This document shows, piece after piece, positions 8,033 to 17,200 of a stretch of 64,000 nucleotides of DNA. Numbering within the stretch: the first letter of the stretch is position 1; every line of letters starts with the position of its first letter. A model generated the notes under the pieces. It was not told the origin of the DNA. It saw only the letters and a program-made list of their open reading frames with translations, and did no database searches. A program made the translations under genes and the position numbers. This DNA comes from Pontibacter burrus (GTDB lineage: Bacteria; Bacteroidota; Bacteroidia; Cytophagales; Hymenobacteraceae): the NCBI RefSeq assembly GCF_010686685.1, contig NZ_JAAGWD010000002.1:310001-374000 (forward strand). The letters are read 5' to 3'.

Positions 8033-9613
8033 ATGGAGGAAATGCAAATGAATGTGCGCCCGGCGGGACAACGCAACGGATGGCAGAAGAAAACGACTGC
8101 TATTTCGGAGCTTGGCAAAAAGCCACCGCAGGCGCTGGACCTGGAAGAGGCCGTGTTAGGCGCTCTGATGTTAGAAAAAGATGCCCTTACAACGGTAATC
8201 GATATTCTGCGTCCGCAGAGTTTTTACAAAGAAGCACACCAACGCATCTTTAAGGCTATACTTGCCCTTTTCGATAAGTCGGAGCCGATCGATATCCTGA
8301 CCGTAACACACCAGTTGCGCGAGCAGGGTGAACTGGAACTGGCTGGCGGTGCTTATTATGTAACGCAGCTTACCACCCGTGTAAACTCGGCGGCCAACAT
8401 CGAGTACCACGCACGTATCATTACAGAAAACTCCATTAAACGCGATTTGATCTCTATTTCTTCGGAAGTACTGGCCAACGCATATGAAGATACCACCGAC
8501 GTATTTGAGCTGCTGGATAAAACCGAAGCCAAACTATACGAAGTATCGGAATCCAACATCCGCAAAAACTTCGACGACATGCGCTCGTTGATGCACGCAG
8601 CTATTAAGGATCTGGAAGAGAAGCGCAAGCAAACCGACGGCTTAACAGGTGTACCAACCGGCCTTACTGCCCTGGACCGTGTAACATCGGGCTGGCAGCC
8701 ATCCGACCTTATCATCCTGGCGGCACGTCCGGCAATGGGTAAAACAGCCTTCGTACTTTCGGTAATGCGAAATGCAGCTGTAGATTTTAAAAAACCAGTA
8801 GCCATATTCTCTCTCGAGATGTCGTCGTTGCAGCTGGTTAACCGTTTGATTTCTTCTGAAGCCGAGCTTGATTCTGAAAAGATCAAGAAAGGCAGCCTGG
8901 AAGAATACGAGTGGGCACAGCTGAACCATAAAATCTCTAAACTGACCGAAGCGCCTATTTTTATCGACGATACGCCGGGTCTTTCCATCCGTGAGTTGCG
9001 TACCAAGTGCCGCCGCCTGAAAGCGCAGTATGACATCCAGATGATCATTATTGACTACCTGCAGCTGATGAGCGGCAACGCCGACGGCAAAGGGGGCGGT
9101 AACCGTGAACAGGAAATCGCGTCGATCTCGCGTGCACTTAAAATGCTGGCTAAGGAACTTAGCGTTCCGGTTATTGCGTTGTCGCAGCTCAGCCGTGCCG
9201 TAGAAACACGTGGTGGCGATAAACGTCCGCAGCTATCCGACCTTCGTGAATCTGGTTCGATTGAGCAGGATGCCGACATGGTTTGCTTCCTGTACCGCCC
9301 AGAGTACTATGGTATTACAGAAGACGAAATGGGCAACCCAACAGCCGGTGTAGGTGAAGTAATTATAGCCAAACACCGTAACGGTTCGCTGGAAAACGTA
9401 CAGCTGAAGTTTATTGGTAAGTACACCAAATTTACTAACTTGGATGGTGATTTTGGAGGTGACGGATTTGGTGGAGGCTTCAACGCCCTGCCGAACAGTA
9501 CCTTCGATGCTGAAGCGCCAGGCTCTATTCGTTTAGGCAGTCGCATGAATGATGGCGGTGGAAGTGGGGGAGGTTTCCCGGGTTCTAAGTTCGACGAAGA
9601 GCCACCTTTTTAA
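8033..9613 (+). CDS. dnaB: Replicative DNA helicase
   Basis: Hexameric 5'-3' helicase that unwinds DNA at the fork and recruits primase. An N-terminal DnaB domain (LEEAVLGALMLEKDAL) is followed by the RecA-like motor with Walker A ARPAMGKTAF near residue 233, Walker B IIIDYLQLMSG, and the SRALKMLAKEL/ALSQLSRAVE region; no intein is present. The last 60 residues are Gly-rich and end in FDEEPPF, resembling an SSB tail. A GTG at 8027 and ATGs at 8033, 8042 and 8048 are possible starts; 8033 is the first ATG. TATATTTG at 8020-8027 fits a -7 element, which would put the transcript start almost on the start codon. Confidence 0.97.
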   Translation: MEEMQMNVRPAGQRNGWQKKTTAISELGKKPPQALDLEEAVLGALMLEKDALTTVIDILRPQSFYKEAHQRIFKAILALFDKSEPIDILTVTHQLREQGELELAGGAYYVTQLTTRVNSAANIEYHARIITENSIKRDLISISSEVLANAYEDTTDVFELLDKTEAKLYEVSESNIRKNFDDMRSLMHAAIKDLEEKRKQTDGLTGVPTGLTALDRVTSGWQPSDLIILAARPAMGKTAFVLSVMRNAAVDFKKPVAIFSLEMSSLQLVNRLISSEAELDSEKIKKGSLEEYEWAQLNHKISKLTEAPIFIDDTPGLSIRELRTKCRRLKAQYDIQMIIIDYLQLMSGNADGKGGGNREQEIASISRALKMLAKELSVPVIALSQLSRAVETRGGDKRPQLSDLRESGSIEQDADMVCFLYRPEYYGITEDEMGNPTAGVGEVIIAKHRNGSLENVQLKFIGKYTKFTNLDGDFGGDGFGGGFNALPNSTFDAEAPGSIRLGSRMNDGGGSGGGFPGSKFDEEPPF

Positions 9614-9682
9614 AGATTAGACAATATACAACCCATGTTAGCGTTTTAGCTGCATTGGTTTACGATATAGCCAAAGGAAGAT

Positions 9683-9720
9683 TAGCCGCTGTGCCCAAAA
9701 GCCAGCGGCTTTTCGTTTTT
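9683..9720 (+). terminator. Terminator downstream of dnaB
   Basis: TAGCCGCTG, a loop of 11 bases and CAGCGGCT pair, followed by TTTCGTTTTTT. It lies 70 bases after the dnaB stop. Confidence 0.85.
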
Positions 9721-10380
9721 TACCCCTTCCCATCCTTCCCCTAAAAACAGGCAAAGGAGCTAAGTTATAGTTCTATAGTTCCCCTTGTCATTTCGAACGC
9801 AGTAAGAAATCTATTTTAGACTATATTTTAATGAACAACTTGTAACATACGCAGCTCTTACGAGCGTCTTCCAGTTGTCTGCTGGCTATTGTAATGGCTG
9901 TAACAGGTATTATTTAGATGCTAATCATCCCAAGTGCTCTACGCTATAATGTAGGCAGCAAAACCGAATAGAGATTATAACTTTAGATGTTTGGAGTTGA
10001 AGTATGTTTCAGGTACCAAGTCTTTATATTACAATTTTAAATTAACAGTATTTGCCACTTTCTGATACTCTAAATTCAGTTAAATTTTTATTTTTTTCCT
10101 TATTTTATGTTTTAAAAATTGTAAATAGTATATAACAATCTAAAGTTGATTTAAACGCCGTAGTTAGAATTTTATTTAAAAAAAGATGGTTCTGGTACAT
10201 GTAATTAGCTATTCTGGTTATTCTTTCCTGATATTTGAAATGTGAATTTTATTGTATTTTCGGCAAAGCGTTTTATTTTATAGAGGTAATTAAGTAGCTT
10301 TGTGAGATTTTATTTTTTGCCTTATACACTGGACTTTAAAGTGATGTATAAGTTCTGCGTGATTTGTTATACCATTTAAT
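9721..10380. other. Long AT-rich leader region before the exopolysaccharide locus
   Basis: No gene is visible. At 9786-9814 there is a second copy of the TGTCATTTCGA...AAATCTAT unit seen at 4863. From about 10000 the DNA becomes strongly AT-rich. TAGCTTTG at 10295-10302 fits the -7 consensus TAnnTTTG about 80 bases before the first gene, but no good TTTG lies at the right distance, so the promoter is uncertain. Confidence 0.5.
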
Positions 10381-11172
10381 ATGAAATCCAAACTTTTAGC
10401 CTTTTTTACCCTCATTTATCTTACATCCTGCACGCCGCGAAACTTAGCCTATTTTAGTGATCTTCAACAGCAGACAGAAAAAGCTGAAGAAATTAAAAAT
10501 AGTAGAATTCCTAAAATTCAGCCGGATGATATTTTAAGCATCACCGTTACGAGTATCAGTCCGGAAGCAAATGCTATTTTTAACAGAGGTGAGGTAGTTG
10601 AGACATCTAATGCTATCCCAAACTACAACAATGCGGGTAATACTCCCCCTAGCAACCTATACCGGGAAGGATACCTTGTGAACGAAGATGGCTATGTGAA
10701 CTTCCCTGTTTTAGGAAAGATAAAAGTAGCCGGGCTTACTAATTCTGAAGCAACTGAGAAGTTTACTTCTGAGCTGAACGCACATGTCAAGGATCCTATT
10801 GTAAACATCAGGCATCTTAATTTTAAAGTAACAGTGGTGGGGGAAGTTAACCGCCCATCAACTTTTACTATCCCCACTCAGAAACTTAACATACTAGAGG
10901 CGCTTGGTATGGCTGGCGACATGACTGCCTTTGGAAAACGGGAAAATGTTCTAGTAATCCGTGAAGTAGATGGCGTAAGAAAAATGATACGCCTTAACCT
11001 GAATAGTAGTGAAGTATTAAATTCTCCATACTTCTATTTGCAGCAAAACGATGTGGTATATGTTGAGCCTGACCGAATGAAGGAGGTACAGGCGAGCGCA
11101 AACACCAGATCCCTCTCTATTATAGCGGCTGCCGCTTCAATTGCATCTATATTCATTGCTAGATTATTTTAA
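10381..11172 (+). CDS. Polysaccharide export outer-membrane lipoprotein (Wza-like)
   Basis: Forms the outer-membrane export channel for exopolysaccharide. A lipoprotein signal ends at Cys17 (IYLTSC). The Poly_export domain starts at QPDDILSITV, followed by a strand-rich part (GYVNFPVLGKIKVAG) and an SLBB region (KVTVVGEVNRPSTFTI). The C-terminal 22 residues are a hydrophobic helix, as in Bacteroidota Wza homologues that lack the large E. coli C-terminal barrel. Length is 263 aa. The Wzc-like kinase gene follows after 13 bases, the conserved export pair. This is the first gene of the locus. Confidence 0.93.
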   Translation: MKSKLLAFFTLIYLTSCTPRNLAYFSDLQQQTEKAEEIKNSRIPKIQPDDILSITVTSISPEANAIFNRGEVVETSNAIPNYNNAGNTPPSNLYREGYLVNEDGYVNFPVLGKIKVAGLTNSEATEKFTSELNAHVKDPIVNIRHLNFKVTVVGEVNRPSTFTIPTQKLNILEALGMAGDMTAFGKRENVLVIREVDGVRKMIRLNLNSSEVLNSPYFYLQQNDVVYVEPDRMKEVQASANTRSLSIIAAAASIASIFIARLF

Positions 11173-11185
11173 TACCTAAAGGGTT

Positions 11186-13579
11186 ATGGCGGAGAAAGAA
11201 ATGTCCGAACTTCAGAAAGTTCTGCTTGGACTTGAGTCTGAAGAAACAAATAAGGTTAATTTTAAAGAGTTAGCGCTAAAGTGCGCGCGTCTATGGTACC
11301 TTTTCGTGCTGGGCATTGTGCTTACATCAGGACTAGGGTTCTTTTACCTCAAGTATGCTTCACCTGTTTATTTAGTTAAAAGTAAAATACTGATAAAAGA
11401 TGAAGAGAAAGGTGCCAGCTTATTAGGTGGTGGAGACTTAGATGCACTTGATATTTTTGGCGGTGCTAAAAATGTTGATAATGAGATAGAAGTATTAAAC
11501 TCCATAAGTTTAATGGAGCGCGTACTAACAGAACTTTCGCTAAATACCACATATTACACTCCGGTCTTCTTTAAAAATCGGGAAATCTACGGGAAACAAC
11601 TACCAATCAAAGTAGTAGTCGATAAGGTCGATTCTACGGCCTATGAAATGGATGTTACAGTCTTCATTAAAGACAATAATAGATTTGAACTTGTTACGGA
11701 AGATGAAGAAGGATCGGTAGAGAGATCTGAACATGAATTTGGAAAAAAAATTGTGAAGCCTTTCGGGATGTTCACAGTTTTAGCCTTACCCAAGATTACT
11801 GATCCTGAAGGTCCTAAAGAGGTTCATGTTAAGTTTAATGACATTCATGAATTAGCAGAGTATTACAACGAAGAAATTACCATAGAGGCTGTTAATAAAA
11901 AAGCTAGTGTGCTTTGGCTTAGCCTCGAAATTCCAATCAGAGATAAGGGAAAAGATATTATAAACAAGCTGGTAGAAGTTTATAATATTGAGGCTTTGGA
12001 AGATAAAAATGAAGTAGCCTCCAACACCATTCAGTTTATTGATGAAAGACTAACTTTCCTGACTACTGAACTCTCAAATGTTGAGAAGGATGTAGAAAAC
12101 TACAAAAAACGAAATCAACTGACTGATGTAAGTTCTGATGCCCAGCTATTTCTCGAAAATGCAAGTGAGTATAATAAGCAGCTAGGAGAATTAGAGATTC
12201 AACTTGATGTACTAGGTTCAATTGAAAAGTATCTCCGTGAGAGTGGTACACAATTTAAGCTAGTGCCTAGTACATTAAGTATTAAGGATATTACCTTAAT
12301 GAGCCTGATTGAAAGGTTTAATGCTTTGCAGCTTGAACGTGAGCGATTAGTAAGTACAACCAAATCAAATAGTTTACTTGTTCAAAATATAGAAGATCAG
12401 CTTACTAACCTGCGCGGTAATATTCTTGAAAACCTACAGAACATAAAGCAGGGACTAACCATTACCCGTAATAATCTTCGGGGCAATATGGCCGGATTTA
12501 AGTCAAGAATAGAGCAAATACCGGCAATAGAACGAGAGCTTCTGGAAATAAAAAGGCAACAAGGTATAAAGGAAGGTTTATACTTATATCTTCTGCAGAA
12601 GCGCGAAGAATCCTCGTTGTCTCTGGCCGCTGCTGTATCAAATACACGCATTATCGATTCTGCAATGGTTAGTAAAAAACCAGTTAGCCCAAAGAAAGGT
12701 CTTGTGCTGAGTGTGTGCGTGTTAGCTGGTTTAATTTTACCATTTATAGGTATCTATATCAGTTATATTCTTGATAATAAAGTTAAACTGAGAAAAGATA
12801 TTGAGGATGCTACTGATACACCTATAATTGGAGAACTAGGGCATAATGATTCTGGTGAGACATTAATTGTCAGCAAAGGAAATAGGAGTCCGGTAGCTGA
12901 GCTGTTTAGCCTTGTTCGATCTAACCTGCAGTTTTCAACAATGGGTAGAGAAAATAAGGTTGTCTTGATCACTTCAAGTATGAGTGGTGAAGGTAAAACG
13001 TTTTTCAGCATCAACCTGTCTGCGAGTCTTGCCATGACTGGAAAGAAGGTTGTAATTCTAGGTTTAGACCTGCGCAAGCCGAGGCTTATGCACGACCTTA
13101 ACTTACCTACAGAATTTGGTATAACTAACTATCTGGTTTCTGAAAAGATAACTATTGATGAAATTACTGTTCCTATAGAAGGTCACCCTGGCTTATCTGT
13201 AATTGGTTCTGGCCCGATTCCTCCAAATCCAGTGGAATTGATGACAAGCCCGAAATTAGGTTACTTGATTGAAGAGCTTAAATCTACCTACGATTACGTT
13301 ATTTTAGATACTGCTCCTGTCGGCCAGGTAGCTGATACTTTTAACCTTGCTCCTTATATTGATTCTACTATTTATGTAGTTCGTTGTGGTTATACCTTAA
13401 AAGAGCAGCTAATTATAGTAGATGATATTTACCGAAATAAGAAGCTTAAGTCGCCGATGGTAGTATTAAACGATGCTGTTACAAGTAATGTAAAGGGGTA
13501 TGGCTATGGCTACGGTATTGGTTATGAGCAGGCAGGGCAGAAGAAACGAAAGTCTAAAGTAGGTGCTCAGACTTCATAA
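11186..13579 (+). CDS. Polysaccharide co-polymerase and tyrosine autokinase (Wzc-like)
   Basis: Controls chain length and export of the polysaccharide in the inner membrane. The N-terminal Wzz domain has a membrane helix at about residues 35-55, followed by a long periplasmic part with coiled coil (around 270-470) and a second helix near 510. The BY-kinase domain then follows with Walker A SGEGKTFFSINLS (about 598), Walker A' VILGLDLRKPRL and Walker B YVILDTAPVG. The C-terminal tail GYGYGYGIGY supplies the tyrosine cluster that is autophosphorylated. Length of 797 aa is normal. It is paired with the Wza-like gene. A gap of 318 bases separates it from the AT-rich remainder of the locus. Confidence 0.95.
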   Translation: MAEKEMSELQKVLLGLESEETNKVNFKELALKCARLWYLFVLGIVLTSGLGFFYLKYASPVYLVKSKILIKDEEKGASLLGGGDLDALDIFGGAKNVDNEIEVLNSISLMERVLTELSLNTTYYTPVFFKNREIYGKQLPIKVVVDKVDSTAYEMDVTVFIKDNNRFELVTEDEEGSVERSEHEFGKKIVKPFGMFTVLALPKITDPEGPKEVHVKFNDIHELAEYYNEEITIEAVNKKASVLWLSLEIPIRDKGKDIINKLVEVYNIEALEDKNEVASNTIQFIDERLTFLTTELSNVEKDVENYKKRNQLTDVSSDAQLFLENASEYNKQLGELEIQLDVLGSIEKYLRESGTQFKLVPSTLSIKDITLMSLIERFNALQLERERLVSTTKSNSLLVQNIEDQLTNLRGNILENLQNIKQGLTITRNNLRGNMAGFKSRIEQIPAIERELLEIKRQQGIKEGLYLYLLQKREESSLSLAAAVSNTRIIDSAMVSKKPVSPKKGLVLSVCVLAGLILPFIGIYISYILDNKVKLRKDIEDATDTPIIGELGHNDSGETLIVSKGNRSPVAELFSLVRSNLQFSTMGRENKVVLITSSMSGEGKTFFSINLSASLAMTGKKVVILGLDLRKPRLMHDLNLPTEFGITNYLVSEKITIDEITVPIEGHPGLSVIGSGPIPPNPVELMTSPKLGYLIEELKSTYDYVILDTAPVGQVADTFNLAPYIDSTIYVVRCGYTLKEQLIIVDDIYRNKKLKSPMVVLNDAVTSNVKGYGYGYGIGYEQAGQKKRKSKVGAQTS

Positions 13580-13897
13580 CCTATCTAGCAGGAAAGTATC
13601 AGGTATCACTGTACCGCTGAGTTGATAAAAACCATATGATCTGCCGAAACCAGAATTGATGTTACTTACATCAGATATGGTAAGCGGAAAACATAGACTC
13701 AGTAAATAGGTATGTTGCCGATCTACAAGCTAATCTTTAATACTCCGAAGGTGCTTATCTTATTGCGGTTTCCGTGTGAGATAATATTAATGCTAGAGAA
13801 AGTAAATAAATTTTAAGAAGGGCATTATATTATCATACCGGAAACTATGATAATAGGTGACTAGTTACATTCTGCAAGAATATTTTAGATAAAGCGT
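13580..13897. other. Intergenic gap inside the exopolysaccharide locus
   Basis: No ORF or clear hairpin is seen. Base composition shifts to AT-rich through this stretch, marking the change between the export pair and the sugar-assembly genes. Confidence 0.5.
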
Positions 13898-15283
13898 ATG
13901 CTAATTAAAGGTATAAGAAGATTGCTTATTCCAAAAAGAATTGAATCCCGACTATTTGATGGACATGAAAGAAGTACTCTCGTCACAAAGAATATTTTTT
14001 TGTCTTTCTTTTATAAAGGAATCAATATATTAACTCAATTAGCTTTAGTTCCTTTAACTATTAATTATTTAGACGAAAGTCTATACGGAATATGGTTAAC
14101 TCTTGCGGCAATTATAGGGTGGTTTAGTTTTTTTGATGTAGGACTAGGAAATGGTCTGAGAAATAAATTAGCAGAGGCTGTTGCGAGTGAAAAGTTTCAT
14201 TTGGCCCGCATCTATATAAGTACCTCTTATGCTGTCATAACAGGAATATTCTTGGTAATTATTCTTTTGGTTTGGATATTAAATCCACTATTAAGTTGGG
14301 ACTTATATCTTAATGCTCCATCATCCATGAGTGGTGAATTAAGCCAACTGGCTTTGGTTACATTTTCCTGTTTTTGTTTACGCTTCATTTTCGGTTTAAT
14401 TAATAATGTTCTGTTTGCACTACAAGAATCAGCAATTAATAACCTGATTACTACTGCAAGTAATATACTTACTTTACTAGCGATTTACATTCTGACATTA
14501 ATTATACCTGGCTCTCTTTTGTGGGTAGGTATAATTTATAGTTCTGTACCAGTATTAATATTGTTTATTGTAAGTGTAGTACTGTTCTTGAGTAAGTATA
14601 AGCATGTATGCCCTTCTATATCTTTAGTGAAATTACGTTATTCGAAAGACCTTCTGGGTCTAGGCTACAAGTTTTTTGTGATACAAGTAGCAGCCATAAT
14701 TTTGTTCTCTTCCACTAATATAATTCTTGCTCAATTATTTGGTCCCAGTAGTGTAACTACATATAACATAGCATTCAGATATTTTTCTTTGCTAACAATG
14801 GTAGGAAGTATAATATCAACCCCATTGTGGAGTGCCTTCACTGATGCATATGTGAAAAGAGATAATGAATGGATTAAGGCAACCATGCAGAAGTTAAATA
14901 AGGTAACAATTGGGTTCATTGTAGTCGCAATTATAATGGCAGCAGTATCTAATGAAGTTTACAAAATCTGGATTGGTGAGACAGTACAAGTACCGTTATC
15001 TATTTCTATCATAATTTGTGTTTATGTGATTTTTAGTATGATCTCTTTGCCCTATAATACTTTTGTGAATGGGGTTGGTAAAGTTAAGTTACAGTATTAC
15101 ACTGCTATAGCGACAATAATAGTAACGGTTCCGTTGGCAATTCTTTTCGGAAAATATTTTGACTGGGGAGTTCCAGGTGTAGTTGCTGCAACTCTATGTA
15201 CTACAATACCATGTACTTTACTTTGGAGGATACAGTTCGATAAAATTACTTCAGGTAAAGCAAATGGAATTTGGAACCAATAA
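13898..15283 (+). CDS. Polysaccharide flippase (Wzx-like, MOP superfamily)
   Basis: Expected to flip lipid-linked repeat units across the inner membrane. The 461-residue protein is almost entirely hydrophobic with 12-14 predicted membrane helices. An N-terminal NIFLSFFYKGINILTQLALV segment and YGIWLTLAAIIGWFSFFDVG followed by GLGNGLRNKL are typical of the polysaccharide biosynthesis protein family. The gene is clearly AT-rich compared with wza and wzc upstream. It precedes a glycosyltransferase by 68 bases. Specific substrate unknown. Confidence 0.88.
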   Translation: MLIKGIRRLLIPKRIESRLFDGHERSTLVTKNIFLSFFYKGINILTQLALVPLTINYLDESLYGIWLTLAAIIGWFSFFDVGLGNGLRNKLAEAVASEKFHLARIYISTSYAVITGIFLVIILLVWILNPLLSWDLYLNAPSSMSGELSQLALVTFSCFCLRFIFGLINNVLFALQESAINNLITTASNILTLLAIYILTLIIPGSLLWVGIIYSSVPVLILFIVSVVLFLSKYKHVCPSISLVKLRYSKDLLGLGYKFFVIQVAAIILFSSTNIILAQLFGPSSVTTYNIAFRYFSLLTMVGSIISTPLWSAFTDAYVKRDNEWIKATMQKLNKVTIGFIVVAIIMAAVSNEVYKIWIGETVQVPLSISIIICVYVIFSMISLPYNTFVNGVGKVKLQYYTAIATIIVTVPLAILFGKYFDWGVPGVVAATLCTTIPCTLLWRIQFDKITSGKANGIWNQ

Positions 15284-15351
15284 AATAGTACATTAAGAAA
15301 TACTTATAAGTTTGTTACTGAACTAATGAAGGTTCAATAATCTGGATTGAA

Positions 15352-16605
15352 ATGAGAGTTTTGTGGTTTACAAATACTCCATCACTTTATAAAAAACCTA
15401 GTACGGGTTATAATGGAGGAGGATGGATTGAATCGCTTGAAGAACTTATTGGTAAAGAAAATGATATCGAACTAGGTATTGGTTTCTTTCATAATGATAG
15501 CTGTTTTAAAAGTAAAATTGGAAAAACAACTTACTATCCAATATCACTATACAGCACCAGAACACAAAAAGTCTTACACAATCTCTTCTATAGCAGATAT
15601 GATAAAGATGAGGTTGAATCATTTTTAAAAATTATTAATGATTTCAAGCCTGATATCATACACATATTCGGTAGCGAAAGAAGCTTCGGACTCGTTTCAT
15701 TATATACAGATATACCCGTAGTCCTACATATACAGGGTGTTCTGAACCCTTATTTAAATGCCTATTTTGCTCCAGGTAGTAGCATACTTGACTCAGCTTA
15801 CCAGTATATTTTTAAACCTAAGAAAATGCTGGATTTGCTACGGAGCTACTCATTCTTTACATATAATGCGAAGAGAGAAGTAACAATTTTAAGGAATTGT
15901 AAATACTTTATGGGGCGTACTGCTTGGGATAAAAATGTGATTTCCCTATATGCGCCAAAAGCCAATTATTTTTATTGTGGAGAGATTTTAAGAAATGTGT
16001 TTTATAGTGCAACTTCTTGGAACATACATAATAGGAAGAAACTTATTATCTCTTCTACAATTTCTAAAACAGATTATAAAGGGTTTGACACAATACTAAA
16101 AACAGCTAGGCTATTGAAAGATTTGTCCGACCTGGATTTTGTGTGGAATATATTTGGAATAACTGAATACCGTGAATGGGAGAAGAAGTTAGGGATATTA
16201 TGTAAAGAAGTAGGTCTGAATTTACAAGGTGTTGTAAGCGCCGATGAACTAGTTGAACAATTATTAAACTCTGATATATATATACATCCTTCATATATTG
16301 ATAATAGTCCCAATAGTGTTTGTGAAGCTCAAATATTAGGCTTACCAACTATTGCTACAAATGTAGGAGGAGTTTCAAGTTTAATTACGGATGATGAAAC
16401 AGGTATATTAGTTCCAGCTAATGACCCCTATAGTATTGCAAGTAATATATTAAAGCTAAGTAAGGATAAGGACAAAGCTTTGGATTTAAGTGAGAATGCT
16501 AGAAGAGTAGCATTAGCAAGACATAATAAAGAAAATATCTTATCGGAATTGTTGCAAGTCTATAATAGAATAACGAATGCAAAAGCTCTTAATAAGATTG
16601 TATAA
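15352..16605 (+). CDS. Glycosyltransferase family 4
   Basis: Retaining GT-B glycosyltransferase that adds a sugar to the lipid-linked repeat unit at the cytoplasmic face. The N-terminal half begins MRVLWFTNTPSLY and holds a Gly-rich YNGGGWIESLEEL motif; the C-terminal half carries the nucleotide-sugar site with YIHPSYIDNSPNSVCEAQ and GLPTIATNVGG, where the Glu is the usual donor-binding residue. Length is 417 aa. The next gene overlaps or follows directly. Donor and acceptor cannot be inferred. Confidence 0.88.
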   Translation: MRVLWFTNTPSLYKKPSTGYNGGGWIESLEELIGKENDIELGIGFFHNDSCFKSKIGKTTYYPISLYSTRTQKVLHNLFYSRYDKDEVESFLKIINDFKPDIIHIFGSERSFGLVSLYTDIPVVLHIQGVLNPYLNAYFAPGSSILDSAYQYIFKPKKMLDLLRSYSFFTYNAKREVTILRNCKYFMGRTAWDKNVISLYAPKANYFYCGEILRNVFYSATSWNIHNRKKLIISSTISKTDYKGFDTILKTARLLKDLSDLDFVWNIFGITEYREWEKKLGILCKEVGLNLQGVVSADELVEQLLNSDIYIHPSYIDNSPNSVCEAQILGLPTIATNVGGVSSLITDDETGILVPANDPYSIASNILKLSKDKDKALDLSENARRVALARHNKENILSELLQVYNRITNAKALNKIV

Positions 16606-17200
16606 AGCATTAAAAATGCTTAAGTATTTAATTTTAGTAAAAGTTCATACTAAGTGGTCTGCTTTAGTTTTCTGGTTAAATGGAGTAAAGTTTAACTCGT
16701 TTGTAACACAAGGTGTTCCTTATGTACATGTATCACTTGATGCTATTTGCATATTTGGTAAACGATTAACGATGAATAATGGAGTAATCTTTTCGAACTC
16801 TGGTGGAAATGGTAAATGCAGAATAGAAGTAAGGCAGGGAGCGGTGTTACTGATAGGTGAAGATGTGGGCATGAGTGATGTTACTATAACTTGCCATAAC
16901 AAAATAACTATTGGTAATAACGTACTTCTAGGAGTGGGAGCGCAAATAAGAGATACAGATAATCACTCGCTGAACCCACAGGATTGGATTAATGGAAAGG
17001 ATTGGGAAAATAAAAAAACAGCACCAATCATAATAGGGAATAATGTGTTTATTGGTGCATATTCACATATTTTAAAAGGCGTATCAATCGGTAATAATTC
17101 AGTGGTAGGTGCTGGTAGTGTTGTAACAAAAAATATTCCAGCCAGAGAGATATGGGCGGGGAACCCTGCTAAGTATATTAAAAAAATGGAAGATGAGTAA
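16577..17200 (+). CDS. Acyltransferase with left-handed beta-helix (hexapeptide repeats)
   Basis: Likely O-acetylates a sugar of the polysaccharide. Hexapeptide repeats run from about residue 75 to the end (ITIGNNVLLGVGAQI, IIIGNNVFIGAYSHIL, SIGNNSVVGAGSVV), with RDTDNHSL holding the probable catalytic His and the WAGNPAKYIK ending of the WcaF/maltose O-acetyltransferase group. The ATG at 16577 overlaps the preceding gene by 29 bases; an ATG at 16616 would remove the overlap and leave 10 bases between the genes, so either is possible. It overlaps the polymerase gene by 8 bases, consistent with translational coupling. Confidence 0.88.
   Translation: MQKLLIRLYKALKMLKYLILVKVHTKWSALVFWLNGVKFNSFVTQGVPYVHVSLDAICIFGKRLTMNNGVIFSNSGGNGKCRIEVRQGAVLLIGEDVGMSDVTITCHNKITIGNNVLLGVGAQIRDTDNHSLNPQDWINGKDWENKKTAPIIIGNNVFIGAYSHILKGVSIGNNSVVGAGSVVTKNIPAREIWAGNPAKYIKKMEDE

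Noticed and set aside
8356..9048. 230-codon ORF antisense to dnaB
   Set aside because: Mirror of the codon pattern of dnaB; Ser/Arg-rich product with no recognisable domain.
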